Assembly: GCF_001027285.1 (NCBI RefSeq) | Contig: NZ_CP011509.1 | Span: 12,052,501-12,116,500 of the forward strand | Origin: Archangium gephyra | Lineage (GTDB): Bacteria; Myxococcota; Myxococcia; Myxococcales; Myxococcaceae | Length of the DNA stretch: 64,000 nt | Direction of reading: 5' to 3' | In this document: piece by piece, positions 16,998 through 26,485 of the stretch | Numbering within the stretch: position 1 is the stretch's first letter | Layout of the letters: each line of letters starts with the position of its first letter | The notes under the pieces: model-generated | The model's database searches: none | Told to the model about the DNA's origin: nothing | What the model saw: the letters and a program-made list of their open reading frames with translations, nothing else | Program-made: the position numbers and the translations under genes

Positions 16998-17983
16998 GCG
17001 GTGACAGCCCCCAGGCCTGGCGGCACCCCGGCTACCTCGCCGTCATCGACCTCGTCGCCGCGCGCGCCGGCCTGCTGCCGCCGAGCTGCCCCGCCGCCGC
17101 CATGGAGGGCATCGATCGGGCCATGGCCCGCGCGGGCCAGTCCGACTTCCCCACCTACCTCGCCCAGCTCGAGGCGGACCCCGCCCTGCTGGACGACTTG
17201 CTGGTGGAGCTCACCATCGGGGAGACGTACTTCTTCCGCAACCCGGAGCACTTCCAGTTCGTGCGCCACCAGGTGCTGCCCGACCTCCGGCGCCTCCGGG
17301 GCCCCACCCATCGGGTGCGCGCGTGGAGCGCCGGCTGCGCCTCGGGCGAGGAGCCCTACTCGCTGGCGGTGCTCCTCATGGAGGAGGGCTACGGGCAGCG
17401 GATGGAGGTGCGGGCCACGGACGTGTCGCGCGCGGCGCTCTCCCGGGCCCAGGTGGCCCGCTACGGCGACTGGTCCCTGCGCGGCCCCGAGGCCGGCCGC
17501 ATGCGGCCCTTCCTGCACCTGGAGGGCAAGCGCTACACGCTCGACGCCCAGGTGCGCGAGCGCGTCCACTTCGGCTACCTCAACCTCGCCGACGACACCT
17601 GGCCGTCCCCCGCCCACGGCATCTGGGGCATGGACGTCATCTTCTGCCGCAACGTCCTCATCTACTTCAACCGCGCCACCATCGAGGCGGTGGCCCGGCG
17701 GCTCCACGCCTCGCTCGCCGACGGCGGCTTCCTCATCGCCGGCCCCTCGGATCCCTCCCTCGGCGCCTACGCGCCCTTCGAGACGATCCTCACCGACTGG
17801 GGCATCGTCTACCACCGGCCCGCCCCGGGCGAGGCCCACCGGACCACCTTCCACTCCTTCCCCTCCGTCCCCCGCCCGCGCCGCGTCCACCGCCGGTGCC
17901 GGCTCCCGCGCCGCCGCCCGTGGCCTTCACGCCCCCCGCCCCCGTCCCCGCGCCGCCGCCGCCCCCTCCCCCCGAGGAGCTGA
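16994..17983 (+). CDS. cheR: CheR methyltransferase, N-terminal part of a frameshifted CheR-TPR (WspC-like) gene
   Basis: As read, 329 residues beginning with a GTG four bases inside the upstream gene. Residues 1-275 are a normal CheR: IGETYFFRNPEHFQF, the SAM-binding motif AWSAGCASGEEPYSLAV and FCRNVLIYFNR. It would methylate receptor glutamates using S-adenosylmethionine. After residue ~292 the frame changes from natural sequence to an Arg/Pro string, while the -1 frame gives a regular proline-rich linker and then a TPR domain. The switch maps to a run of five C at 17869-17873. One extra C would restore a single CheR-linker-TPR protein of about 490 residues, as in WspC and FrzF. Confidence 0.85.
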   Translation: MSGDSPQAWRHPGYLAVIDLVAARAGLLPPSCPAAAMEGIDRAMARAGQSDFPTYLAQLEADPALLDDLLVELTIGETYFFRNPEHFQFVRHQVLPDLRRLRGPTHRVRAWSAGCASGEEPYSLAVLLMEEGYGQRMEVRATDVSRAALSRAQVARYGDWSLRGPEAGRMRPFLHLEGKRYTLDAQVRERVHFGYLNLADDTWPSPAHGIWGMDVIFCRNVLIYFNRATIEAVARRLHASLADGGFLIAGPSDPSLGAYAPFETILTDWGIVYHRPAPGEAHRTTFHSFPSVPRPRRVHRRCRLPRRRPWPSRPPPPSPRRRRPLPPRS

Positions 17984-18474
17984 CGGGAGCCCAGAGGGCC
18001 TTCGACGCCGGGGACTGGCGCGAGGCGGTCCGGCTGGCCGGGGCCCACCCGGAGGACGCGGGAGCCGAGGCGATGGCGATCCGCGCCCTGGCCAACCTGA
18101 ATCCCCTGGCCGCCGTGCGCCTGTGTGCCGAGGCCACCATGCGCCACCCGCTCGCCGCGGAGCTGCGCTACCTGGAGGCCCTGCTGCTGCTGGGACTCGG
18201 CCGGCTCCCGGAGTCCGAGCGCGCCGCGCGTCAGGCCCTCTACCTGGAGCCCTCGCTGGCCGTCGCCCACCTCATGCTGGGCCACATCCTCCGGCGCCAG
18301 GGCGACACCGCGGGAGCCCGGCGCGCCTTCCGCACCGCCGAGTCGCTCTGCGCTTCGCTCCCGCCGGAGACGCCGCTCCCCCTGGGTGATGGCGAGCGCG
18401 CGGGGCACCTGGCGGAGGTGGCCCGGGGGGAGCGCACCCGGTTGGAGCAGGCCCGTGAGGAGGTCCGTGAATGA
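17869..18474 (+). CDS. TPR C-terminal half of the frameshifted CheR-TPR gene
   Basis: This frame, -1 relative to cheR, carries a linker (PPPVPAPAPPPVAFTPPAP) and then TPR-like helices: AQRAFDAGDWREAVRLAGAH, YLEALLLLGLGRLPESERAA and LEPSLAVAHLMLGHILRRQGD. No start codon with a ribosome site precedes it, so on its own it is probably not translated except by frameshifting or internal starts. In WspC/FrzF-type enzymes this TPR region controls the methyltransferase. Its stop overlaps the next cheW start (ATGA at 18471-18474), showing that the operon was built around an intact gene. Confidence 0.7.
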   Translation, partial: PPPAPRPPPVPAPAPPPVAFTPPAPVPAPPPPPPPEELTGAQRAFDAGDWREAVRLAGAHPEDAGAEAMAIRALANLNPLAAVRLCAEATMRHPLAAELRYLEALLLLGLGRLPESERAARQALYLEPSLAVAHLMLGHILRRQGDTAGARRAFRTAESLCASLPPETPLPLGDGERAGHLAEVARGERTRLEQAREEVRE

Positions 18475-19100
18475 CGGGAGGCGATGACGTGAAGGGGGGC
18501 GGGCTGGACTGGGCCGCGGCCTACAGGCGGTTGAACCGGCTCGCCGCCACCACCGAGGCCTCCTCCACGGCCGACCCCGCGCGCGAGGCGGCGCTGCTCG
18601 ACGAGCGCGCCCGGGCGCTGGCCCGGCCCCTGGAGCGGCGCACCCAGGCGGGCCCCCTGCTGGAGCTGGTGCACTTCCGCTCCGGCGAGCAGGACTACGC
18701 CCTGGAGACGCGCTTCGTCCTGGAGGTGCTGCGCTCCCCGGAGCAGCTCGTCCCCCTGCCCGGCGCGCCGGAGCTGCTGCGCGGCCTCACCCTGCTGCAC
18801 GGCGAGGTGCTCGCGGTGGTGGAGCTCTCGCCCCTCTTCGGCCGGGCCGCCCCCACCACCCATGGGCCCGTGCTGGTGGTGGGCCCGGGCCGCCCGGAGC
18901 TGGGCCTGCGCGCCGACACCGTGGAGGAGGTGCGCCTGCTCGCCCGTGACACGCTCCTGGCGCCCCCGGCCGCGCTCGGCGCGCAGGAGCGGACACTCGT
19001 GTCCGGCATCAGCCGTGACGGCATCATCGTTCTGGAGGGAGAGGCGCTGCTGGGGGATGGTCGCCTCTTCTTCGATTTCTCCGAGGAGAGGACCGCATGA
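18471..19100 (+). CDS. cheW: CheW-domain protein with N-terminal extension (WspD-like)
   Basis: 209 residues. Residues 1-65 are a helical extension ([28 protein letters not shown]) and residues ~65-200 are a CheW domain ([45 protein letters not shown]). This two-part form and its position between cheR-TPR and the MCP gene are those of WspD. The extension may bind a partner other than CheA. It overlaps both neighbours by ATGA, indicating translational coupling. Confidence 0.88.
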   Translation: MTGGDDVKGGGLDWAAAYRRLNRLAATTEASSTADPAREAALLDERARALARPLERRTQAGPLLELVHFRSGEQDYALETRFVLEVLRSPEQLVPLPGAPELLRGLTLLHGEVLAVVELSPLFGRAAPTTHGPVLVVGPGRPELGLRADTVEEVRLLARDTLLAPPAALGAQERTLVSGISRDGIIVLEGEALLGDGRLFFDFSEERTA

Positions 19101-20746
19101 GCATCGGGAAGAAGATCGCCCTCGGCTTCGGACTGTCCCTGCTGGTGTTGCTGGCCATCGCGCTGGTGGCCTTCCAGGGCGCCCAGCAGCTGTTGCAGAC
19201 CACCGAGGGGCTGATGGAGAGCCGGGACCAGGCGCGCAGCATCCGCGAGGTGCGCATGATGCTGCTGGATGCCGAGACGGGCCAGCGCGGCTACCTCCTC
19301 ACTGGCGAGGAGCGCTACCTGGATCCCTACCACCGGGCCACCCAGCAGTTGGACTCGCAGATCGACAACCTGCGCGCGAGCTTCGCCGACGATCCCGACC
19401 AGCTCAACCGGCTCAACCGGCTCGAGCCCCTCATCCGCGACAAGCTCGGCGAGCTGGCGGAGAGCGTCCGCATGCGCCAGCAACAAGGCCTCAATGCGGC
19501 CCTGGAGGTCGTCCGGACGGATCGGGGCAAGGTGCTCATGGAGCAGCTCCGCCCGGGGCTCAACGAGATGGTGAGCGCCGAGGATGAGAAGTGGAGCGCG
19601 TTCGAGCACGAGGCCCGGAGCAGCTCCCAGCGCAGCATGGTGGTGATGGGGCTGGGTACGCTGCTGGGCCTGCTCGTGGTGAGCCTGGGCAGCTACCTCA
19701 TCACCCGCTCCATCACCAGTCCGCTGGACAAGCTGGTGAAGGGCGCCGAGCAGATCGGCCGCGGCAACTTCGCCCACCGCATCGAGGTGCACAACGAGGA
19801 CGAGACGGGGGAGCTGGCGCGCTCCTTCAACGCCATGTCCGAGCGCCGCCAGCAGGCCGAGGCGCAGCTGGCCAGGCAGGCCGAGGAGCGCGAGCACACG
19901 CTGCGGACGGTGGCCGAGTTCGTCAATCAGCTGGCGGGCACCACGGCGGAGATCCTCGCCAGCACCACCGAGCAGGTGGCCGGCGCGCAGGAGCAGGGCA
20001 GCGCGGTGGCGGAGACGGTGAGCACCGTGGAGGAGATCGTCCAGATGTCCGAGGAGGCGGCGGGCCGGGCCCGCGCGGTGAGCGAGTCGGCGCGCCACTC
20101 GGAGGAGGTGGGCCGCAACGGCCGGCGCGCGGTGGACGAGGCCATCACCTCCATGACCACCGTGCGCGAGCAGGTGGAGTCCATCGCCTCGCGGATTCTC
20201 GCCCTGGCCGAGCAGGCGCAGGCCATCGGCGACATCATCACCACCGTCAACGACATCTCCGAGCAGACGCACATGCTGGCGCTCAACGCCTCCATCGAGG
20301 CCAGCCGCGCCGGGGAGCACGGCCGGGGCTTCGCCGTGGTGGCCGCCGAGGTGAAGGCCCTGGCGGACCAGTCCAAGAAGGCCACCACCCAGGTGCGGCA
20401 GATTCTCGGGCAGATTCAGAAGGCCACCCAGGGCGCGGTGATGACGACGGAGGAGGGCACCAAGAGCGTGGCCACGGCCACCCGGGTGGTGACGCAGGCG
20501 GGCACCCACATCCAGACGCTCAGCGAGCTGCTCGCGCAGGCCTCGCTCACCGCGGCGCAGATTTCGGCCTCGGCCAGCCAGCAGGCCACGGGCACGGGGC
20601 AGATCCGCCAGGCGATGCGGGACGTGAGCCAGGCCACGCAGCAGACGCTCACCAGCATCCGGCAGACGGAGCGCGCGGTGCAGGAGCTCAACGTCATGGG
20701 CCAGAAGCTCAAGGGCCTGCTGAGCGAGTACGGGCGCGCCGCATGA
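19097..20746 (+). CDS. Membrane methyl-accepting chemoreceptor with CHASE3-like sensor (WspA-like)
   Basis: 549 residues. Membrane helix 1 ([16 protein letters not shown]), a ~145-residue periplasmic helical domain of CHASE3 type ([23 protein letters not shown]), helix 2 ([21 protein letters not shown]), HAMP ([20 protein letters not shown]), a linker and the signalling hairpin with tip [20 protein letters not shown] and [20 protein letters not shown]. It is the sensor of this operon. WspA receptors respond to surface contact; whether this one does is unknown. It overlaps upstream and downstream genes by ATGA. Confidence 0.9.
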   Translation: MSIGKKIALGFGLSLLVLLAIALVAFQGAQQLLQTTEGLMESRDQARSIREVRMMLLDAETGQRGYLLTGEERYLDPYHRATQQLDSQIDNLRASFADDPDQLNRLNRLEPLIRDKLGELAESVRMRQQQGLNAALEVVRTDRGKVLMEQLRPGLNEMVSAEDEKWSAFEHEARSSSQRSMVVMGLGTLLGLLVVSLGSYLITRSITSPLDKLVKGAEQIGRGNFAHRIEVHNEDETGELARSFNAMSERRQQAEAQLARQAEEREHTLRTVAEFVNQLAGTTAEILASTTEQVAGAQEQGSAVAETVSTVEEIVQMSEEAAGRARAVSESARHSEEVGRNGRRAVDEAITSMTTVREQVESIASRILALAEQAQAIGDIITTVNDISEQTHMLALNASIEASRAGEHGRGFAVVAAEVKALADQSKKATTQVRQILGQIQKATQGAVMTTEEGTKSVATATRVVTQAGTHIQTLSELLAQASLTAAQISASASQQATGTGQIRQAMRDVSQATQQTLTSIRQTERAVQELNVMGQKLKGLLSEYGRAA

Positions 20747-22890
20747 CGATGGACCGGGACAGGCTCGCCCAGGCGCTGATGGCCACCTTCCTCGAGGAGC
20801 TCGAGGGACACGTGGCGGCGCTCAACCGGGACCTGCTCGCGCTGGAGAAGGCGGCCTCGCCCGCGCGCTTCGGCGAGCTGATGACGTCGCTCTTGCGCAC
20901 GGTGCACAGCGTGAAGGGCGCCTCGCGGGCGGTGAGCCAGGCCCTCATCGAGACGGCCTGCCACCGGCTGGAAGAGGTGTTGATGGTGATGCAGCGCCAG
21001 GGCCGCACCAGCCCGGAGCTGATGGAGGTGGGCTTCACCGCCGCGGACGCGCTGGACGACGCGGGGCGGCGGCTGGCGCTGAAACAGGAGCTGCGGGGCT
21101 CGCCCCTGGAGGCCCTGCTTCCCCGGCTGGAGGAGGCGGCCCTCGCGCCCGACGCCCCGCGCCCCACGGCCCCGGCCCTCCCCCAGCCCTCGAGCGCGCC
21201 CGGGCCCGAGGCGCCCCTGCCTCCGGTGGAAGCGCCCGCCCCCGGCCCGGAGGGGCTGCCGGTGCGTGTGTCCGCCCAGAAGCTGGACGCGCTGCTGGCG
21301 CGCAGTGGCGAGCTGCGGGTGGCGGGCCTGCGCATGGAGGGCCGGGTGGAGCAGGTGGAGGCGGTGCACGAGGAGCTGCACCAGCTGCGCCTGCGGCTGC
21401 GGGGCACGGACGAGACGGTGGCGCGGCGGCTGGAGACACGGCTGGCGCAGCTGGGCCGGGCGCTCGCGGCGGACCAGCGCACGCTGCTGCAGACGACGGG
21501 CGGCCTGGACGAGGAGGTGCGGCGCGCGCGCACCCTGCCCTTCGCCGAGGCCTGCGCGGGGCTGGAGCGCAACGCGAGGGACCTGGCGCTCGCCTCGGGC
21601 AAGCAGGCGCGGCTGGAGGTGCGGGGCGGCGCGCTGGAGTTGGACCGCTCGCTGCTGCAGGGCCTGCGCGAGCCGCTGCTGCACCTGGTGCGCAACGCGG
21701 TGGCGCACGGGCTGGAGACCCCGGCGGCGCGGCGCGAGGCGGGCAAGCCCGAGGAGGGCCGGGTGACGCTGTCCGCGCAGCTGCGCGGGGGCCGGGTGCA
21801 GGTGGTGGTGGAGGACGACGGGCGGGGGCTGGACATGGCCTCCATCCGCGCGCGGGGGCGGGCGCGCGGACTGCCGGTGCTGCAGGACGCCGGGGACGCG
21901 CGGCTCATCTTCATGCCGGGCCTGTCCACGGCCGAGGCGGTGACGGCGGTGTCCGGGCGGGGCGTGGGGCTGGACGTGGTGCGCGCGCAGGTGGAGGCGA
22001 TGCGGGGCAGCGTGGACGTGGCCTTCGAGCCGGGCCTGGGCACGCGCTTCACCCTGGACGTGCCCCTCACGCTGAGCACGCTGCGGGTGCTGCTGGTGAC
22101 GGCGGGCGGGCACACCTTCGCGGTGGCGGGCGAGGGCGTGGAGCGCCTGCTGCGGCTGGAGCCCGGGGACGTGCGCGTGGTGGAGGGCCGGCAGATGTGG
22201 GCCGCGCCCCGGGCGCTGGTGCCGCTGGCCCCGTTGACGGCGGTGCTCGGCCTGGAGGCGAGCGCTCCCCGGCAGCGCCCGGGCGCCATGGTGCTGAGCG
22301 CGGGCGAGGTGCGCGCCGTGCTGGTGGTGGACGAGGTGATGGCCGAGCAGGAGGTGCTCGTCCGCGGCCTGGGCCCGCGCATCCGCCGGGCGCGCCATGT
22401 CTCGGGCGTGGCGGTGCTGCCGGACGGGCGCATGGCCCCCCTGCTCAACGCCGCCTCCCTGGTGCGCGCCGCCGAGGGCCGCACCGCCCCCGCCGGCCTC
22501 TTCCCCGCCCCCGTGGAGAGGAAGTCCCGCAGGCGCGTGCTGCTCGCCGACGACTCGATGACCACCCGTGCCCTGGAGCAGAGCATCCTCGAGGCGGCCG
22601 GCTACGAGGTGCTGGCGTGCGCGGACGGGCAGGAGGCCTGGGAGCGGCTGCTGACGGAGGGGGCCGACGCCGTCGTCTCGGACGTGGAGATGCCGCGCAT
22701 GGACGGCTTCGCCCTCACCGAGGCGGTGCGGGGCTCTCCGCGCTTCGGCCGGCTGCCCGTCGTCCTCGTCACCGCGCGCTCCCGGCCCGAGGACAAGGCC
22801 CGCGGCCTCCAGGTGGGCGCCAGCGCCTACCTCGTGAAGAGCGCGTTTGATCAAACCCACCTGCTGGAGACCCTGAGGCAGCTCCTATGA
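20743..22890 (+). CDS. cheA: CheA histidine kinase with C-terminal receiver (WspE-like)
   Basis: 715 residues starting at the ATG overlapping the MCP stop (20743-20746). Order: P1 phosphotransfer domain ([15 protein letters not shown]), an Ala/Pro linker, dimerisation region, ATPase ([54 protein letters not shown]), a CheW-like P5 domain and a receiver ([38 protein letters not shown]). The N-box reads NAVAHGLE where most CheA proteins have NAVDHGLE. The fused receiver may be a phosphate sink or the output, since no separate response regulator is linked. ATGA overlap with cheB. Confidence 0.9.
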   Translation: MTMDRDRLAQALMATFLEELEGHVAALNRDLLALEKAASPARFGELMTSLLRTVHSVKGASRAVSQALIETACHRLEEVLMVMQRQGRTSPELMEVGFTAADALDDAGRRLALKQELRGSPLEALLPRLEEAALAPDAPRPTAPALPQPSSAPGPEAPLPPVEAPAPGPEGLPVRVSAQKLDALLARSGELRVAGLRMEGRVEQVEAVHEELHQLRLRLRGTDETVARRLETRLAQLGRALAADQRTLLQTTGGLDEEVRRARTLPFAEACAGLERNARDLALASGKQARLEVRGGALELDRSLLQGLREPLLHLVRNAVAHGLETPAARREAGKPEEGRVTLSAQLRGGRVQVVVEDDGRGLDMASIRARGRARGLPVLQDAGDARLIFMPGLSTAEAVTAVSGRGVGLDVVRAQVEAMRGSVDVAFEPGLGTRFTLDVPLTLSTLRVLLVTAGGHTFAVAGEGVERLLRLEPGDVRVVEGRQMWAAPRALVPLAPLTAVLGLEASAPRQRPGAMVLSAGEVRAVLVVDEVMAEQEVLVRGLGPRIRRARHVSGVAVLPDGRMAPLLNAASLVRAAEGRTAPAGLFPAPVERKSRRRVLLADDSMTTRALEQSILEAAGYEVLACADGQEAWERLLTEGADAVVSDVEMPRMDGFALTEAVRGSPRFGRLPVVLVTARSRPEDKARGLQVGASAYLVKSAFDQTHLLETLRQLL

Positions 22891-23945
22891 AGCCCGACAA
22901 GCTCCGCGTCCTCGTCGCCGAAGACTCCCCCACCGCCCGGCGCCTGCTGGTGGAAATCCTACGGGCCGACCCCGCCTTCGAGGTGGTGGGCGAGGCGAAG
23001 GATGGGGTGGAGGCGGTGGAGCTCACCCGCCGCCTGCGCCCGCACCTGGTCACCATGGACATCCAGATGCCGAACATGGATGGGCTGGAGGCCACCCGGC
23101 GCATCATGACGGAGGTGCCCACGCCGGTGGTGGTGGTGTCCACGCTGGTGGAGCGCGACATCCAGACGTCCATGGCCGCGCTGCGCTCCGGGGCGCTGGC
23201 GGTGTTGCAGAAGCTGGTGGGCCCGCAGGCGCCGGACTTCGAGACGGAGGCCCGCCGGCTGCGCGACACGGTGAAGGCCATGGCCGAGGTGAAGGTCATC
23301 CGGCACTGGCCCTCGCGCGACGAGGGGCCTGGCCCGCGCGTGCCCGTGGTGCCGGCGCGCCGCAGCAAGCCCGCGCTGCTGGCCATCGCCGCCTCCACGG
23401 GAGGCCCCGCGGCCCTGCACCGCATCTTCTCGGAGCTGCCCGCCGACTTCCCGCTCCCCGTCCTGGTGGTGCAGCACATCGCCCTGGGCTTCGCCAAGGG
23501 CCTGTGCACCTGGCTGGACAGTGTCTGCAAGCTGGAGGTGAAGGTGGCCGAGGACGGCGAGGCCCTGCGCCCGGGAGTCGTCTACATCGCGCCGGATGAC
23601 CGGCATCTCGGGGTGCGGGCGGACGGGCGGGTGGAGGTGTCCAACGCGGCCCCGGTGGGAGGCTTCCGGCCCTCGGGCACCTGGCTGTTCCGCTCGGTGA
23701 CCCGCGTCTTCGGCTCTTCCCTGGCGGCCGCCGTCCTCACGGGGATGGGGCAGGACGGCCTGGAGGGTTTGCGAGAGGTACACGCGGCGGGAGGCTGGGT
23801 GATGGCCCAGGACGAGGCCACCAGTGTCGTCTACGGCATGCCGGGGGTGGCGGTGGCGGCGGGCCTCGCCCACGAGGTGCTGCCGTTGAGCGACTTCTCC
23901 CGGCGCTTCCGGGAGCTCGCGGGCGGGGAGAACGGGGGGGCATAA
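22887..23945 (+). CDS. cheB: Chemotaxis methylesterase/deamidase CheB (WspF-like)
   Basis: 352 residues: an N-terminal receiver (VLVAEDSPTARRLL, LVTMDIQMPNMDGLEATRRI) and a C-terminal methylesterase with its catalytic triad: Ser in AIAASTGGPAAL, His in LVVQHIALGFAKG and Asp in LTGMGQDGLEGL. CheB removes methyl groups from receptors when its receiver is phosphorylated by CheA, opposing CheR. This is the last gene of the coupled operon; 107 bases separate it from the following kinase gene. Confidence 0.93.
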   Translation: MKPDKLRVLVAEDSPTARRLLVEILRADPAFEVVGEAKDGVEAVELTRRLRPHLVTMDIQMPNMDGLEATRRIMTEVPTPVVVVSTLVERDIQTSMAALRSGALAVLQKLVGPQAPDFETEARRLRDTVKAMAEVKVIRHWPSRDEGPGPRVPVVPARRSKPALLAIAASTGGPAALHRIFSELPADFPLPVLVVQHIALGFAKGLCTWLDSVCKLEVKVAEDGEALRPGVVYIAPDDRHLGVRADGRVEVSNAAPVGGFRPSGTWLFRSVTRVFGSSLAAAVLTGMGQDGLEGLREVHAAGGWVMAQDEATSVVYGMPGVAVAAGLAHEVLPLSDFSRRFRELAGGENGGA

Positions 23946-24052
23946 CGTCACCTTCTAGACGCCGCTCGCCCGCTCCCACTCCACACGACGGGGAGGAAGG
24001 CCCAGTGGTATGAAATGAAGAGGAGCCCCCCGCCACCGGTTGTGGCGCTGCG

Positions 24053-25732
24053 ATGAGTCTTTCCCCATCCGGATTCGAGATGGCCTTCAAGGCCCTGCCG
24101 GAAGCGGCCTACCTCCTGGACGAGGCCGGACGGGTACTCGCGTGCAGCACCCTGGGGGCGAGCGTCCTGGGCATGCCGCCGGAGCTGCTGCTCGGCCAGC
24201 AATGGACCGGGTTGGCGCTCGGCGCCGAGGAAGGGGCCCTGCTGGAGTCCGGGCGGGGGGTGGCCATGGCCACGGGAGCACCGCACGCGGTGGAGGGCAC
24301 GTGGTTGGGCGAGCACGGCCCCCGGCCCCACACCTTCTGCTTCACGCCGCTGCGCGAGGGCGAGGGCCCGGTGCGGGTGCTGGTGACGGTGCGTCCGCTC
24401 ACCGAGGCCGAGGCCGTGCATTCGCGGGCCCTGGCGCTGGAGCAGGCGGCCCGCGCGGAGGTGGAGGCGGCCGAGCGCCGGCAGTCCTTCCTGTACCAGG
24501 CGATGACGACGCTCTTCGCGCACCCGCCGGATCCGCAGGGCATGTACACGCTGCTGGCGCACCTGGCGGTGCCGGACCTGGCGGACTGGTGCCTGGTGGA
24601 CGCGGTGGAGCAGGGCGCGTGGGTGTCGCGCGTGGCGGTGGCGCACCTGGACCCGACGCAATTCGAGCAGGCCCGGGCGCTGACGAAGCGCTTCGAGCGG
24701 CGCGAGGCCCCGGTGGGCGTGCTGCGGGTGCTGCACACGGGCGAGCCGGAGCTGGTGCCGGCGGTGACGGACTCGCTGTTGCGCGCGGCGGCCTCGGAGC
24801 CGGAGCACCCGGCGCTGCTGAGCCGGTTGCAGGCGCGCTCGTACATGATCATCCCGCTGAAGGCGCGGGGGCACACGCTGGGGGCGGTGACGTTCGTGTC
24901 CTCGGCCTCGGGGCGGCGCTACGGCCCGAGCGACCTGGCGCTGGCGGAGGACCTGTGCGTGCGGGCGAGCCTGGCCATCGACAACGCGCGGCTCTTCGGT
25001 GAGTCGAGGCGGGCGACGCGGGCGCGCGAGGACTTGCTGGCGGTGGTGAGCCACGACCTGAAGAACCCGCTGGGGGTGGTGCAGCTGGCCTCGGCGCTGC
25101 TGCTGCGGGGAGCGCAGGGCAAACCGGGGAGCGAGCCGGTGCTGAAGCAGGCGGGCCGCATCCAGGCGGCGGCGGACCGGATGGGGCGGCTCATCTCGGA
25201 CCTGCTGGACTGGGGACGCATCGAAGCGGGCGGACTGCCGCTGGAGCCCTCGGAGCAGCACGTGTCCTCGCTGGTGATGGAGGCGCTGGAGAGCGTGAGG
25301 CCGCTGGCGGAGGCGCGGGGGCTGAAGGTGACGGCGGAGCTGCCGGACGAGGACATGGGGGTGACGTGCGACCGGACGCGGGTGCTGCAGGTGTTGGGCA
25401 ACCTGCTGGGCAACGCGTTGAAGTTCACGCCGGAGGGAGGAGTGCTGACGGCGGGGGCGCGGGTGCACCGGGGCGAGGTGCAGCTGTGGGTGAGGGACAC
25501 GGGCTCGGGCATCCGGGCCGAGGCGCTGCCGCACGTCTTCGAGCGGTACTGGCAGGCGAAGGACGCGGAGAGCCGGGGAACGGGGCTGGGGCTGTACATC
25601 GCGAAGGGCATCGTCGAGGCGCACGGCGGCCGCATCTGGGCGGAGAGCCAGTTGGGCAAGGGAAGCACGTTCACCTTCACGCTGCCCATGGCGAGCACGA
25701 GCCTCCAGAAGACGTCCCACCCGTCGCTGTAG
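24053..25732 (+). CDS. Soluble sensor histidine kinase (PAS-GAF-HisKA-HATPase)
   Basis: 559 residues. The N-terminal PAS-like region ([20 protein letters not shown]) is followed by a coiled coil, a GAF domain ([39 protein letters not shown]), phosphoacceptor [20 protein letters not shown] and ATPase motifs [14 protein letters not shown] and [20 protein letters not shown]. No membrane segment. It follows cheB in the same direction after 107 bases and may be co-transcribed, taking the place where Wsp operons carry the diguanylate cyclase regulator. The HisKA sequence differs from that shared by the other three kinases in this window. Confidence 0.85.
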   Translation: MSLSPSGFEMAFKALPEAAYLLDEAGRVLACSTLGASVLGMPPELLLGQQWTGLALGAEEGALLESGRGVAMATGAPHAVEGTWLGEHGPRPHTFCFTPLREGEGPVRVLVTVRPLTEAEAVHSRALALEQAARAEVEAAERRQSFLYQAMTTLFAHPPDPQGMYTLLAHLAVPDLADWCLVDAVEQGAWVSRVAVAHLDPTQFEQARALTKRFERREAPVGVLRVLHTGEPELVPAVTDSLLRAAASEPEHPALLSRLQARSYMIIPLKARGHTLGAVTFVSSASGRRYGPSDLALAEDLCVRASLAIDNARLFGESRRATRAREDLLAVVSHDLKNPLGVVQLASALLLRGAQGKPGSEPVLKQAGRIQAAADRMGRLISDLLDWGRIEAGGLPLEPSEQHVSSLVMEALESVRPLAEARGLKVTAELPDEDMGVTCDRTRVLQVLGNLLGNALKFTPEGGVLTAGARVHRGEVQLWVRDTGSGIRAEALPHVFERYWQAKDAESRGTGLGLYIAKGIVEAHGGRIWAESQLGKGSTFTFTLPMASTSLQKTSHPSL

Positions 25733-25756
25733 CCCCCCCCACTCTCCCCCACTATC

Positions 25757-25796
25757 CCCTCTCCCCCCGGGAGAGGGTCGGGGTGAGGGTATCGGG
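25757..25796. repeat. REP-like element / bidirectional terminator candidate
   Basis: CCCTCTCCC and GGGAGAGGG pair around a 3-base loop (25757-25777). This is followed by TCGGGGTGAGGGTATCGGG. The same ~28-bp sequence appears twice, inverted, at 43981-44080. It lies between convergent genes ending at 25732 and 25817, so the hairpin could end transcription from both sides. Confidence 0.6.
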
Positions 25797-25816
25797 ACCC
25801 CGGCTTCCCCCTGTGC

Positions 25817-26194
25817 TCACACCCCCACGGGTTCGTGGTGGGTCACCGTGCGCACGAGCACGAAGGAGCCGGTGGGTCCGAGGGCAATGACATACGTGTC
25901 ATGCTCGACCTCGACGAGGGAGCCGTGGGCGGCCTCGGGCTGGTGCTCGAGCCAGCCGAGGGCCTCGTTCATGGAGGGAAAGGTCCGCACGGGGCCCGAG
26001 GAGACGCCGGCCTCGCGGGACTCGAGCCAGCCGTAGAAGTCCTCGAGCTCGTCGCGGGAGTGGAGGAAGAGCAGGGCGCGGGCGGCGAGCGCGATGACGG
26101 CATATTCCTCCGACTCGGAGGCATGCGGACGGGCCGCGGAGGCGAGCGCCCGCAGCGTCCGCTCCAGTCCAGGCCGCGAAGAGGACTCGTTCAT
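25817..26194 (-). CDS. Hypothetical protein
   Basis: 125 residues, cytoplasmic, no recognised domain. The N-terminal half is Ala/Leu-rich helix (VIALAARALLFLHSRDELEDF) and the C-terminal half looks like a small alpha/beta fold (FPSMNEALGWLEHQPEAAHG, VEVEHDTYVIALGPTGSF). AGGGGG lies 7 bases before the ATG. It converges on the kinase gene across the REP-like hairpin. Codon use is typical for the window. Confidence 0.65.
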   Translation of the reverse strand: MNESSSRPGLERTLRALASAARPHASESEEYAVIALAARALLFLHSRDELEDFYGWLESREAGVSSGPVRTFPSMNEALGWLEHQPEAAHGSLVEVEHDTYVIALGPTGSFVLVRTVTHHEPVGV

Positions 26195-26485
26195 GATGGA
26201 CCCCCTGCCACGTGGGAGGTGGCGACCGGTATCAATGTGTCTGGGGGAGGCGCGGAGGCAACCCCTCGGGAGGCGGGAGCGCCCGTTTGTCGAAAGAAGG
26301 ACCGGGCCGGGCGGGGCCCGGGTGAAGCGCTCCCCTGGCGAGTCCCACGCCGTGCGGGAAACCCGACACTCGGGCCCGGGCGCGCGGGTTCACTTGTACC
26401 GGGAAGCGGGGCCGCGCACGCTTGAATCAACCCCCGTGCCGTACCGCTCTCGCCTGTCCCCTCCCGTTCATACGGAGGAAGAGCC

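Noticed and set aside
20416-22860. 814-codon minus-strand open frame
   Set aside because: Antisense to cheA-REC and the MCP gene; no recognisable domain.
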